This document shows, piece by piece, positions 1 through 8,087 of a DNA stretch of 64,000 nucleotides (position 1 is its first letter; the number at the start of each line of letters is the position of its first letter). The DNA comes from Agriterribacter humi. GTDB lineage: Bacteria > Bacteroidota > Bacteroidia > Chitinophagales > Chitinophagaceae. Location of the stretch: assembly GCF_009192765.1 (NCBI RefSeq), contig NZ_VOHQ01000015.1, positions 1-64,000 of the forward strand, written 5' to 3'. Below the pieces are notes generated by a model. It did no database searches. It worked only from the letters and a program-made list of their open reading frames with translations, and was not told the origin of the DNA. The translations under genes and the position numbers were made by a program.

Positions 1-1
1 A

Positions 2-97
2 GCAAAAGAAAGCAGAAAAAGAATGACAATCTATACAGTAAAAATTAATGAAGATGACCCATTAAATAAACAATTAAATTTGTTTGAACCATTATAA
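2..97 (+). CDS. 3' end of an unidentified gene, or a tiny ORF
   Basis: Only the end of this reading frame lies in the window. The frame is open from the left edge to a TAA at 95-97, with an ATG at 23. Its last residues include KQLNLFEPL, and QLNLF resembles the pentapeptide with which many DNA polymerases and repair proteins bind the sliding beta clamp. An alternative frame (3-26) ends in QKKAEKE with its TGA overlapping that ATG (ATGA). The 23-97 stretch could therefore be a coupled 24-residue ORF rather than a gene tail. I cannot name the gene. Confidence 0.3.
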   Translation, partial: AKESRKRMTIYTVKINEDDPLNKQLNLFEPL

Positions 98-205
98 AAT
101 ATGTCAACCTATTTTAGGTACACACAGTCGGTATGAGCCAGCTATCAGCAAGTGAATACAGATAACACACTGAAAGCAACTTCTTTGTATTGCACACCTC
201 ATACC

Positions 206-613
206 TTACTTCCCCATCATTCCATCCACGCTGGCTTTGCCGGGGCCCAGTAAAAATATAGCTATAAAACCGGTAAGATATAAAGCAGCCTTTTCGCCGC
301 CTCCGAAGATGGCAGCATCATGGGCCTTAAATAAAGCAACAGCCATCCCAATAATGAGAGGCAATACAGTAAACCTGGTAAAGAGACCTATTATAACGAA
401 CATGGCGCAGAAGAATTCTGCAAAAAGACTAAGAGAAAGTGAAAATGTACTGCCTATTCCCAAAAAATTGATGAATGTATTTTTCTTCGCCGCAAAATGT
501 ACCAGTTTATCGTAACCGTGCGGCAACATCATTAAGCCCAATCCTGTGCGAAGCACTAATACAGCAATATTAAAAGCCCAGTCGGTATACCCCGTAGATA
601 AAAGTTTTTTCAT
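206..613 (-). CDS. DoxX family membrane protein
   Basis: A 135-residue integral membrane protein with about four hydrophobic segments. The N-terminal part carries the DoxX-type stretch LRTGLGLMMLPHGYDKL, where arginine and the glycine/HG pattern near the first helix are typical of the family. DoxX proteins are inner-membrane proteins of poorly defined role. Some are linked to thiosulfate oxidation or to oxidative-stress complexes, but no partner gene is nearby to support either. The length is usual for the short DoxX class. The gene stands alone, with the next gene divergent after about 190 bp. Family assignment is good and function is unknown. Confidence 0.8.
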   Translation of the reverse strand: MKKLLSTGYTDWAFNIAVLVLRTGLGLMMLPHGYDKLVHFAAKKNTFINFLGIGSTFSLSLSLFAEFFCAMFVIIGLFTRFTVLPLIIGMAVALFKAHDAAIFGGGEKAALYLTGFIAIFLLGPGKASVDGMMGK

Positions 614-801
614 TTTTTTATTTTACTGCGCAAAAATAAGAGATACCAACCTTTTATCCACAAGTGTTTTGGAATGGTTATTGCAAAATTTGTTCACAGT
701 ACCTTAGCGCTGATTTTTACTTTAAGAAATTTGTAACAAAAGAGGATTGAACTTCGTGCAATCTGCCAACAGCAGCAGCGTTGTACGATAACACTACATA
801 T

Positions 802-3800
802 ATGCAAAGACGCTTTATTTACATTACAATGGTACTGGTATGTATTACAGCCGGGGCCCTTGCGCAGCAAACAAGAATTTATACCGATCCTCAGGCCAAT
901 TATAAACAGGCCAAAGCATTTTTTCAGAAAGAACAATACAGCCTCGCTTATCCCCTTTTTAAAGAACTGAGAAACGGGATGCGCTCCACAGATCGCAGCA
1001 ATAACAGTATAGCATACGATGATGTGCACTTTTATACCATCGCCTGCGGATTACAACAAAACGAAGTTTTCGCTGCAGAAGATGCAAAAAATTTCATTGA
1101 GGTGAATTACAATCCATCGCTTAAACAAAGACTGAGCTTTCATCTTGCAGAATATTATTTCCGGCAAAAAGACATGAAAGAAGCGTTGGCATACTACGAA
1201 CAAACCAGTGCAGCGAGCCTGAGCAACAGACAGGTTGCCGATATGAAATTTCACCAGGGATATGCTTATTTTACACTACAACAGTTTGATAAAGCATCTC
1301 CCCTGCTCGAGTCCATAGCAAAATCTTCTTCCGATCCCAATTACAAAGATGCCAATTACTATTTCGGGCTGATTTCCTACGCCAAGCGCAACTACCGGGA
1401 AGGTTTAAGCGCTTTTCAGAAAGTGGAAAATGACGACCAGTATAAAAACGTAGTTCCCTTTTATGTGGCCAATATTTATTACGTGCAGGGGCAAAAAGAT
1501 AAGGCCCTGCAATATGGTGAATCGGCTCTTGGTAAAACAAGCGGTTACTATGATATTCCAATGAAAGAACTGATAGGGCATGCCTGGTTTGAAAGAAAGG
1601 AATATGCAAAAGCCCTGCCTTACTTAGAAGAATATGTAAATAAAACAGATAAGGTAAGCCGTGAAACCCTTTACCAACTCAGCTATTGCTATTACCAGGG
1701 CAAACAATTGAATAAAGCGGTAGAAGGCTTAAAACAACTGAGTGGCGGCGAAGATTCACTCAGTCAGAACGCCATGTACATTTTAGGCGATGCCTATCTT
1801 AAATTAGGCGATAAAGCCAATGCAAGAAATGCGTTTTCATTTGGCGCTACCAATAATACAAACCCCACACAACGGGAAGTATCTAAATTCAATTACGCCA
1901 AGCTTTCGTATGAACTGGGGTACCAGGATATAGCACTAAACGAGTTCAAAAAATTTTTGGACGAATATCCCAATTCAACCTACCAGAAAGAAGCAGCCGA
2001 AATTGCAGCAGCGCTTTTAGCCAATACCAACAACTACCGCGAAGCCCTAAGCATTCTTGAAAAAATACAATCGCCTCCCGAAACGGTAAAAAGAATGTAT
2101 CCCAAAGTGCTGTACGGCAGAGCAATGGAACTGATTAACGACCAGGACCTTAATGGCGCAAAAGCAGTGTTGGATAAAGCGCTTAAAGACCCTTTTAATG
2201 CACCGGTATTGCCCGTTATTAATTTTTGGGAAGGTGAAATAGCATACCGGCAAAACCGCCTTGATGAGGCTATATCCTTTTATAATGACTATCTCCGCAA
2301 TCCGTCTTACTCAAGCGGGGAAGTTAGTGTTATTAATGCCAAGTATAACCTGGGTTACTGCTATTACCGCAAACTAAATTATCAGCAGGCATTGCCTTTT
2401 TTTGAGCAGGTGAGTAAAAATCCTTCTTTAAATGCCAAACCCGTTGAACAGGACGCGTACCTGCGCCTGGGAGATTGTTATTTTATGAACAAGGATTTTA
2501 CCAAAGCCAGGGCTGTATATAATACCATCATTCGTTATTCCTGGCCTTCGGGTGATTATGCAACCTATCAAACGGCGATGATAGCGGGAATAAATAGTGG
2601 CAATGAAAAAATTAACCTCATGAAGAGCATTGAGACCAAATACCCTTCTTCGGTGCTCATACCTGATGTGAATCTCGAAATCGCGAAAACGTATCTTGCG
2701 GATGAAAGATACCGCGAATCCGTACCCTATTTAAACAATGTAATCAATGCCCCGGTAGCAGGTAACCTTAAACCGGAAGCCCAGCTAAAATTAGGTCTGT
2801 CTTATTTAAACCTGAACAACAATAAAGAAGCCCTCAATCAGTTCAAAAAACTGGTAGCGGATTATCCAAATACACCCGAAGCAAACGAAGCTATTGAAAA
2901 TGTAAAAGCTATCTACACAGCGGATGGCAAAACAGAAGCATACGTTGATTTTATGAAAAGTGTAGGCCGTTCTGTTACTGTTGACGAAGAAGATAATCTT
3001 ACTTACAGGGCCGCAGAAAATAAATATGTAGATAAAGATTTCAACAGCGCGCTTACTGCTTTTAACAATTATCTCAACAAATTTCCTGATGGACAGCATG
3101 CCTTAGATGCATGGTTTTTAAGAAGTGAAATTTATAACCAGCGCAAAGACTGGCAAAATGCAGCAGGCGGCTATGCAGAAGTTGCAGGAAGGGGCGCCAG
3201 CAAATATGCTGAAAGATCTGCTTCACAGGCAGGGCGCATTTACTACTTTGAATTAAAGGATTATGCAAAGGCAGAACAATATTTTACTGTGCTTAAAACA
3301 TTGGCAGCAGGGGGCGAAAACCGGCTGGAAGCAATGCGGGGACTGCTGCGCAGCCAGTACCAGCAAAAGAAATGGGAAGAAGCTGTAGCGAATGCACAGG
3401 AATTACTGAAGGAGAAAAACACGAGCGTGGATGATAAAGTGCTGGCCTATATGACAACCGCAAGAGCCGAACAAAACAAGTCACAGTACGCCGAAGCTAT
3501 ACAGAATTTCAAAAATGTGGTAAGCATTAATAAAGCGTCCTTTGCCGCCGAAGCCCGGTATGAAATTGCCAGTTGTTACTATTCGCTTGATGATCTGAAA
3601 AACGCGGATAAAGCGGCTTTTGAAACCATCAACAAGTCGGGCTCATACGATTTCTGGATTACGAAGGCCTATATATTACTGGGCGATATTTACCTGAAAC
3701 AGAAAGATTATTTTAACGCAAAAGCCACATTACAAAGCGTGGTAGACAACAGCAGTATAACCGAACTGAAGAATGAAGCAGCAGAAAAATTAAAGACAGT

Positions 3801-3840
3801 GATCAGTGAAGAGAAAAGTGAAAGTAAGATTGGGGGGTAG
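802..3840 (+). CDS. Large exported TPR-repeat protein
   Basis: A 1012-residue protein made almost entirely of tetratricopeptide-type helical hairpins from about residue 30 to the C terminus. Recurrent examples are YFTLQQFDKASPLLESI, AWFERKEYAKALPYLEEY and LSYLNLNNNKEALNQFKKL. I start it at the ATG at 802, which gives a clean signal peptide ending ...ITAGALA before QQTRIY; an in-frame TTG at 781 is less likely. It should act in the periplasm or on the inner face of the outer membrane as a protein-protein scaffold. It runs directly into the downstream outer-membrane barrel gene (about 30 bp between likely starts and stops), so the two probably work together. The substrate or partner is unknown. 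Confidence 0.85.
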   Translation: MQRRFIYITMVLVCITAGALAQQTRIYTDPQANYKQAKAFFQKEQYSLAYPLFKELRNGMRSTDRSNNSIAYDDVHFYTIACGLQQNEVFAAEDAKNFIEVNYNPSLKQRLSFHLAEYYFRQKDMKEALAYYEQTSAASLSNRQVADMKFHQGYAYFTLQQFDKASPLLESIAKSSSDPNYKDANYYFGLISYAKRNYREGLSAFQKVENDDQYKNVVPFYVANIYYVQGQKDKALQYGESALGKTSGYYDIPMKELIGHAWFERKEYAKALPYLEEYVNKTDKVSRETLYQLSYCYYQGKQLNKAVEGLKQLSGGEDSLSQNAMYILGDAYLKLGDKANARNAFSFGATNNTNPTQREVSKFNYAKLSYELGYQDIALNEFKKFLDEYPNSTYQKEAAEIAAALLANTNNYREALSILEKIQSPPETVKRMYPKVLYGRAMELINDQDLNGAKAVLDKALKDPFNAPVLPVINFWEGEIAYRQNRLDEAISFYNDYLRNPSYSSGEVSVINAKYNLGYCYYRKLNYQQALPFFEQVSKNPSLNAKPVEQDAYLRLGDCYFMNKDFTKARAVYNTIIRYSWPSGDYATYQTAMIAGINSGNEKINLMKSIETKYPSSVLIPDVNLEIAKTYLADERYRESVPYLNNVINAPVAGNLKPEAQLKLGLSYLNLNNNKEALNQFKKLVADYPNTPEANEAIENVKAIYTADGKTEAYVDFMKSVGRSVTVDEEDNLTYRAAENKYVDKDFNSALTAFNNYLNKFPDGQHALDAWFLRSEIYNQRKDWQNAAGGYAEVAGRGASKYAERSASQAGRIYYFELKDYAKAEQYFTVLKTLAAGGENRLEAMRGLLRSQYQQKKWEEAVANAQELLKEKNTSVDDKVLAYMTTARAEQNKSQYAEAIQNFKNVVSINKASFAAEARYEIASCYYSLDDLKNADKAAFETINKSGSYDFWITKAYILLGDIYLKQKDYFNAKATLQSVVDNSSITELKNEAAEKLKTVISEEKSESKIGG

Positions 3841-3870
3841 TTGATTTGTTTTTTACAGATTATAAAAAAG

Positions 3871-5550
3871 ATGAGAATGCAAAACAAGATATATATCAAA
3901 ACATTTCTTTTGCCGGCGTTAGGATTTTTATCCTGCTTAACCGCTGTGCAGGCCCAGGATCCGCTGAAAAAGCAAACCATTGAAATCACCTCTTCTTTTA
4001 AGCCGGAGTTAAAAAACGCCGCTAAGATAAATTTTGTTGCCGCTCCGCCGGTGCCTGATTCATCTAAACCAAAATTCAATTACAATATTCCCGTTACCAG
4101 TTTATCGCTGGTATACCAGCCCCTTGCTGTTAGTCCGCTGGCGCTCAACATAGACTCTTCCGGCAAATGGGCAGCCAGCAACTTTGTGAAATTAGGTTAT
4201 GGAAATCTTCAAACTCCGTTTGCACAGAGCGGATTGAGTTTTAACAATGGTACAAATGCCAATCTCAATATTTTAGCGCATTATATTTCATCAAAAGGAA
4301 AATCTCCCCAGTACCAGGAATATACGGATGCCGGTGCAAGCGCCTATGGCAGTATCGTTACTGCCGCCAGGCAGGAGCTCTATGGTAAAGTTTCTTTCGG
4401 TAATAACAAGTACTACCTGTATGGTTATGATCATACTGCGTACCAGTTTGATAAGGGAGATCTTCTACAAAGATTTCTCAGCTTTGACGCAAATGTTGGC
4501 TTCAGAAATACAGAACCAACAGAGTTTGGTTTAAAATATCATCCGGATGTAAAACTCTCGTTCTTCAACGACAACCACGACGGGAAAGAATTTAATGCGG
4601 TGGCCGACTTACCATTAGAAAAGGCCATTGGCGATGCTTTGAGCATTAAGTTGGGTGTGAATGCTGATTATTCCCAGTATTCGCGCAGCACAGCGCCATC
4701 AATAAACAATACAATTGTCACTGTTCCTTTTGCCCTGCAATTCAAAAATGAAGCCGTTAATATCCACGGCGGTGTTATTCCTTCATGGGATAATTCCACG
4801 TTTAAATTAATGCCCGACCTCCTGGCAGATTTTAAATTAGGCGGCGAAGGACTTATTGTTCAGTTAGGCTGGCTGATGCATTATGATAAAGGTTCTTACA
4901 GGCGGTTTGCTTCCATCAATCCCTACCTTGCCCAACCAGACCAATTATTGAACACACGTGTAAATGAAACATTCGGCGGTATTAAAGGAACATTCCTGGA
5001 ACGCTTCTTTTACAATGCAAAAGTGGGGCTGGTACAGTTTTACAATATGCCTTTATTTGTTAATGAGTATGGTGTACCGGGGTCCGTTGGATTTCCTTCT
5101 GCAGGAAATAAGTTTTCCATACGCAATGAAGAAAAGCTGAATGCTTTTCAAATGCACGGCGAAATAGGTGTAGTGCAGGCTGAAGACTTTTCGCTTGCCG
5201 GTCGTTTTAACTGGTTGCTCTTTAATAAACAAAAAACAGAACCGCAACCCTGGGGTGTTACGCCAAGAGAATTTAGCGCTGCCCTGCGGTGGAGAATATT
5301 AAGAGACCTTTGGTTCAAAAGCGATCTTTTCTTCTTTGAAGGAGCCAAATACCTTAAAAACGATGGCAGTGTAGGCACAGGCAGGCACCCGGTAGATCTT
5401 AACGCCGGACTTGAATTTAGAATAACCAAACAGTTTAACCTTTGGTTACAGGCCAATAATGTTTTCAATAACAAATACCAGCGCTGGAACCAATACGATG
5501 TATATGGCTTTAATATGCTTGGTGGTATTACATTCAATTTTTCGAAATAG
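3871..5550 (+). CDS. Outer-membrane beta-barrel protein (TonB-receptor-like C terminus)
   Basis: A 559-residue protein with a signal peptide ending ...LSCLTAVQAQ, followed by alternating hydrophobic/aromatic strands typical of an outer-membrane barrel. The C-terminal segment has the NLWLQANNVFNNKYQ pattern and ends with a barrel-closing strand (GGITFNFSK), as in TonB-dependent receptors. No convincing plug or carboxypeptidase-like domain precedes it, so it looks like a barrel without the usual gate. The start is taken at the ATG at 3871 (ATG at 3877 also possible); an in-frame TTG right after the previous stop is less likely. It forms an operon-like unit with the preceding TPR gene and the following HU-CCDC81-like gene. 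The transported molecule is unknown. Confidence 0.75.
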   Translation: MRMQNKIYIKTFLLPALGFLSCLTAVQAQDPLKKQTIEITSSFKPELKNAAKINFVAAPPVPDSSKPKFNYNIPVTSLSLVYQPLAVSPLALNIDSSGKWAASNFVKLGYGNLQTPFAQSGLSFNNGTNANLNILAHYISSKGKSPQYQEYTDAGASAYGSIVTAARQELYGKVSFGNNKYYLYGYDHTAYQFDKGDLLQRFLSFDANVGFRNTEPTEFGLKYHPDVKLSFFNDNHDGKEFNAVADLPLEKAIGDALSIKLGVNADYSQYSRSTAPSINNTIVTVPFALQFKNEAVNIHGGVIPSWDNSTFKLMPDLLADFKLGGEGLIVQLGWLMHYDKGSYRRFASINPYLAQPDQLLNTRVNETFGGIKGTFLERFFYNAKVGLVQFYNMPLFVNEYGVPGSVGFPSAGNKFSIRNEEKLNAFQMHGEIGVVQAEDFSLAGRFNWLLFNKQKTEPQPWGVTPREFSAALRWRILRDLWFKSDLFFFEGAKYLKNDGSVGTGRHPVDLNAGLEFRITKQFNLWLQANNVFNNKYQRWNQYDVYGFNMLGGITFNFSK

Positions 5551-5666
5551 CATAGTAAATCAAAGATCATTTATCCGGTAAACCGGCTGATCATTCCATT
5601 TCCGGTTCATCCTGCTGTGGCAAAAAATATTATCTTAGTGTATTGCAATCCGATTAAAGCTTTTAC

Positions 5667-6338
5667 ATGTTTCATATTCTGCATCAATATCTCATACAAC
5701 ATAAATCATTAAGTTTACCGGGGCTTGGCACCCTTGAGCTGCAGAATATTCCGGCTATAAGTAATTTTTCGGATCATATGATTGAGCCGCCTATGCAAAA
5801 AACAATCTTCGATGACATGCATGACGCGCCGGATAAGGATCTCTTTCAATATGTAGCATCGCGTTTGCAGGTAGAGGAATGGGAAGCCATTAAACGCGTA
5901 AATGACTTTTCGTATGAATTGAAAAATAAACTGAAAGAAGGTGATGAAATTGTATGGGACAAAGTAGGCGTTTTACGATCAGACCTAAGTGGCAGTATTA
6001 CGCTGGAAGCCAGAACCATAACGTACGACTTCATGGAGCCTGTACCCGCAAAGCGGATCATCAGAATCAATGCCAATCATACCATTTTAAGGGGGGATAC
6101 AGAAGTAAGCGGGAGCTTCATTCAGCACCGGGTTACGCACGATGATACCGATCCTGCCGGTGAAGTGTACATCGCTCTAAAGAAAAGATGGTGGATATGG
6201 GCCTGTGCTATAGGCGGGGCGGCGTTGTTGCTGTTGTTTTTGCATTTCTACAAAACAGGTTTCACACTCAACAGCCTGCACAATACCGAAAAAACAACGG
6301 TAAAAGAAGCGCCTGCAACCTACCTGCAGCCCGAATAG
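5667..6338 (+). CDS. Membrane-anchored HU-CCDC81-like protein
   Basis: A 223-residue protein. Residues 1-60 (with LSLPGLGTLEL) and about 60-130 (helical DLFQYVASRL... then VWDKVGVLRSD and SITLEA) look like two successive HU/IHF-fold units of the CCDC81-like prokaryotic type. A single membrane helix follows at about 175-194 (WWIWACAIGGAALLLL), then a short tail. Related Bacteroidota proteins carry HU-like domains facing the cytoplasm, a transmembrane helix and often a periplasmic SPOR domain; here only about 29 residues follow the helix and there is no SPOR domain. It lies 116 bp after the barrel gene on the same strand, suggesting a link between the cytoplasm and the envelope. Whether it binds DNA or peptidoglycan-associated proteins is inference. 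Confidence 0.7.
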   Translation: MFHILHQYLIQHKSLSLPGLGTLELQNIPAISNFSDHMIEPPMQKTIFDDMHDAPDKDLFQYVASRLQVEEWEAIKRVNDFSYELKNKLKEGDEIVWDKVGVLRSDLSGSITLEARTITYDFMEPVPAKRIIRINANHTILRGDTEVSGSFIQHRVTHDDTDPAGEVYIALKKRWWIWACAIGGAALLLLFLHFYKTGFTLNSLHNTEKTTVKEAPATYLQPE

Positions 6339-6360
6339 ACTAACTGTTTTTGAGAGGAGC

Positions 6361-7017
6361 TTAATATCCGGTGGTAATGAATAACCAGGCTACAGCCAGC
6401 AAAGATGCCGCTCCAATGATCAGCACGATCATCTCCATTTTATTGTTGTTGCTTAGCGAAAAAATTAATTGCCAAAGGCTGGATTTATGTCGCGCCGCAT
6501 AAGCGGGTTGCATAAAACCAGTCATCACTTTCTTCATTTTTACATCCTCCGGTATATAACTTGCAGGAGCAATTTCGTTTAAAGCGGAACTCTCGTTTAC
6601 TTCTTTCTCGCGCACCTCCACCTTTACCATATTGGGCTGAGCTGTAGATTTTATTGTTCGGATCTGGATATGGTCAACCTTTGGTTTAAATGCCACAATA
6701 TGACCAATATGCCTTACAGGCGGCTCATCATTTGAAATATTTTCATCATTCATAAAAAGGCGGTCAGCCCTGGTTAAGGATGCGTGTATATCTTTCATAT
6801 TCACTATCCTGCTTCCAAAATTATCCATGCTGTTGGGCATCATTTCTACCGGGGGCGCAAATGCTGCCAGCTCATTGATCTCCGATGGATACTTCCAGGA
6901 AAAGCTTTTATTTTCAACCCAAACCAGGTCATAGGCCTTTAAACCCATTGTTTGTAATTCTTCAAGTGAGTAATGACCCAATTCGGTATTATTCCGCAAT
7001 AACAAATATTCTTTCAT
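6361..7017 (-). CDS. GYF-like domain, C-terminally anchored membrane protein (paralogue 1)
   Basis: A 218-residue protein. The N-terminal ~50 residues (EYLLLRNNTELGHYSLEEL... LVWVEN...WKYPSEI) resemble the bacterial GYF_2/DUF4339 fold, a small module usually found on membrane proteins and thought to bind peptides. The middle is polar and apparently disordered. A hydrophobic helix occupies the last ~25 residues (MIVLIIGAASLLAVAWLFI), giving a tail-anchored topology. The start is the second methionine, which aligns with the start of the paralogue at 7277-7942. The tail of the upstream HU-CCDC81-like gene faces it from the opposite strand. Function unknown. Confidence 0.65.
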   Translation of the reverse strand: MKEYLLLRNNTELGHYSLEELQTMGLKAYDLVWVENKSFSWKYPSEINELAAFAPPVEMMPNSMDNFGSRIVNMKDIHASLTRADRLFMNDENISNDEPPVRHIGHIVAFKPKVDHIQIRTIKSTAQPNMVKVEVREKEVNESSALNEIAPASYIPEDVKMKKVMTGFMQPAYAARHKSSLWQLIFSLSNNNKMEMIVLIIGAASLLAVAWLFITTGY

Positions 7018-7186
7018 GAACATACAATTTTGATCAGAGGTTCAATGCGAATATTTCAAAGGAAAGGATAATAGTATATAATGAATAACATGCTGCAATA
7101 TGGCTATTCAGAGGAGAAGGATCTAAAGTTAAACAGGAGATATACAGTATAAGTTCAACAAAGGTATTGGAGTGTGGCTGAAAACA

Positions 7187-7220
7187 GTACAGTTTACCGG
7201 TAAAATTAGGTAAACTGTAC
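7187..7220. repeat. 12-bp perfect inverted repeat in the spacer between GYF-like paralogues
   Basis: GTACAGTTTACC at 7187-7198 is mirrored exactly by GGTAAACTGTAC at 7209-7220, with a 10-bp AT-rich spacer. It lies about 57 bp beyond the stop of the 7277-7942 gene and about 170 bp before the start of the 6361-7017 gene. It could fold as a transcript hairpin or serve as a dimeric regulator site. No T-run of terminator length follows on either strand. The rest of the 253-bp spacer shows nothing recognisable. Confidence 0.6.
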
Positions 7221-7276
7221 GTTAAGATACTATATTAATAAGACATTTTATGAGGCAGTATTGATTTTTTGCTTTA

Positions 7277-7942
7277 TCATAATTTAAAGTTCAAATGACC
7301 TGCTGATGCAAGGGTTATCAAACCCATCAGCATTGCGCTCAATCCGCCTCTTAAAATATTTGATTTTTTGTTTAAGATATTTTCCTTGTTTATAACTTTC
7401 TCCTTTTTATCCCTCACATTCCACACTGTTGTAAAGTTGTGAAAGTCAGCCTTGTATTCAGGGGTATCTACAATTTGATCTGAACCCAATACCGTATAAG
7501 AATGGTTCAATATAGCATTAGCAGCATCCACCGCATCCTGTTCTGCATCATCTTCTATAGCCACTTCATTATCAAACCCGTAAACAGGCAGTCGGAAATT
7601 TTGGGCTCTTACAAGATATTCATAACCGGGGGTTACATCACACAACACAGCATCGGGCTCCTGTATATATTCAATATTCACTTTTTTATACTCCATTTCA
7701 GCTATATGAGCATCAAAATACAGGATCTGCTTTTCTTTGCGGTTATTAACCAATGTACCTTCGGTAAACCCGGCTTTTGGCACAGATTCCCTGAATTCAA
7801 TCATTTCTGAAGGATATTTCCAGGTAATGCTTTCTCCTTCTGCCCAGATCAGGTCAAATTCCCGGAGATCCATTTGTAATAAGCAGGTTGCAGTGTAAGG
7901 CCCCGTTTGTTTGTTGTTCCTGAGTAATAGATACGTTTTCAT
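7277..7942 (-). CDS. GYF-like domain membrane protein (paralogue 2)
   Basis: A 221-residue protein with the same plan as its neighbour at 6361-7017. The N-terminal module (TYLLLRNNKQTGPYTATCLL... LIWAEGESITWKYPSEM) is recognisably homologous. A polar acidic middle (EDDAEQDAVDAA) follows, and then a C-terminal hydrophobic stretch (GLSAMLMGLITLASAG) that could anchor it. The middle regions of the two paralogues barely match, so the pair is old or diverging fast outside the GYF-like domain. It is transcribed toward paralogue 1 with 253 bp between them. Function unknown. Confidence 0.6.
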   Translation of the reverse strand: MKTYLLLRNNKQTGPYTATCLLQMDLREFDLIWAEGESITWKYPSEMIEFRESVPKAGFTEGTLVNNRKEKQILYFDAHIAEMEYKKVNIEYIQEPDAVLCDVTPGYEYLVRAQNFRLPVYGFDNEVAIEDDAEQDAVDAANAILNHSYTVLGSDQIVDTPEYKADFHNFTTVWNVRDKKEKVINKENILNKKSNILRGGLSAMLMGLITLASAGHLNFKL

Positions 7943-8087
7943 AATTACAGATTTTTTATAGTGGCTTTACAAAGGCAATGGATAAATAGAAATTCATTAA
8001 CTGGTGTGAAGATACACACCAATGCTATAGCCGTGCAACGAAATCGGCCAACCTGCATCATTTTTCGATTAATGGAAAAAACGCACT

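Noticed and set aside
3708-4079. Minus-strand ORF across the TPR/barrel junction
   Set aside because: It is antisense to two well-supported genes and its composition matches a shadow frame.
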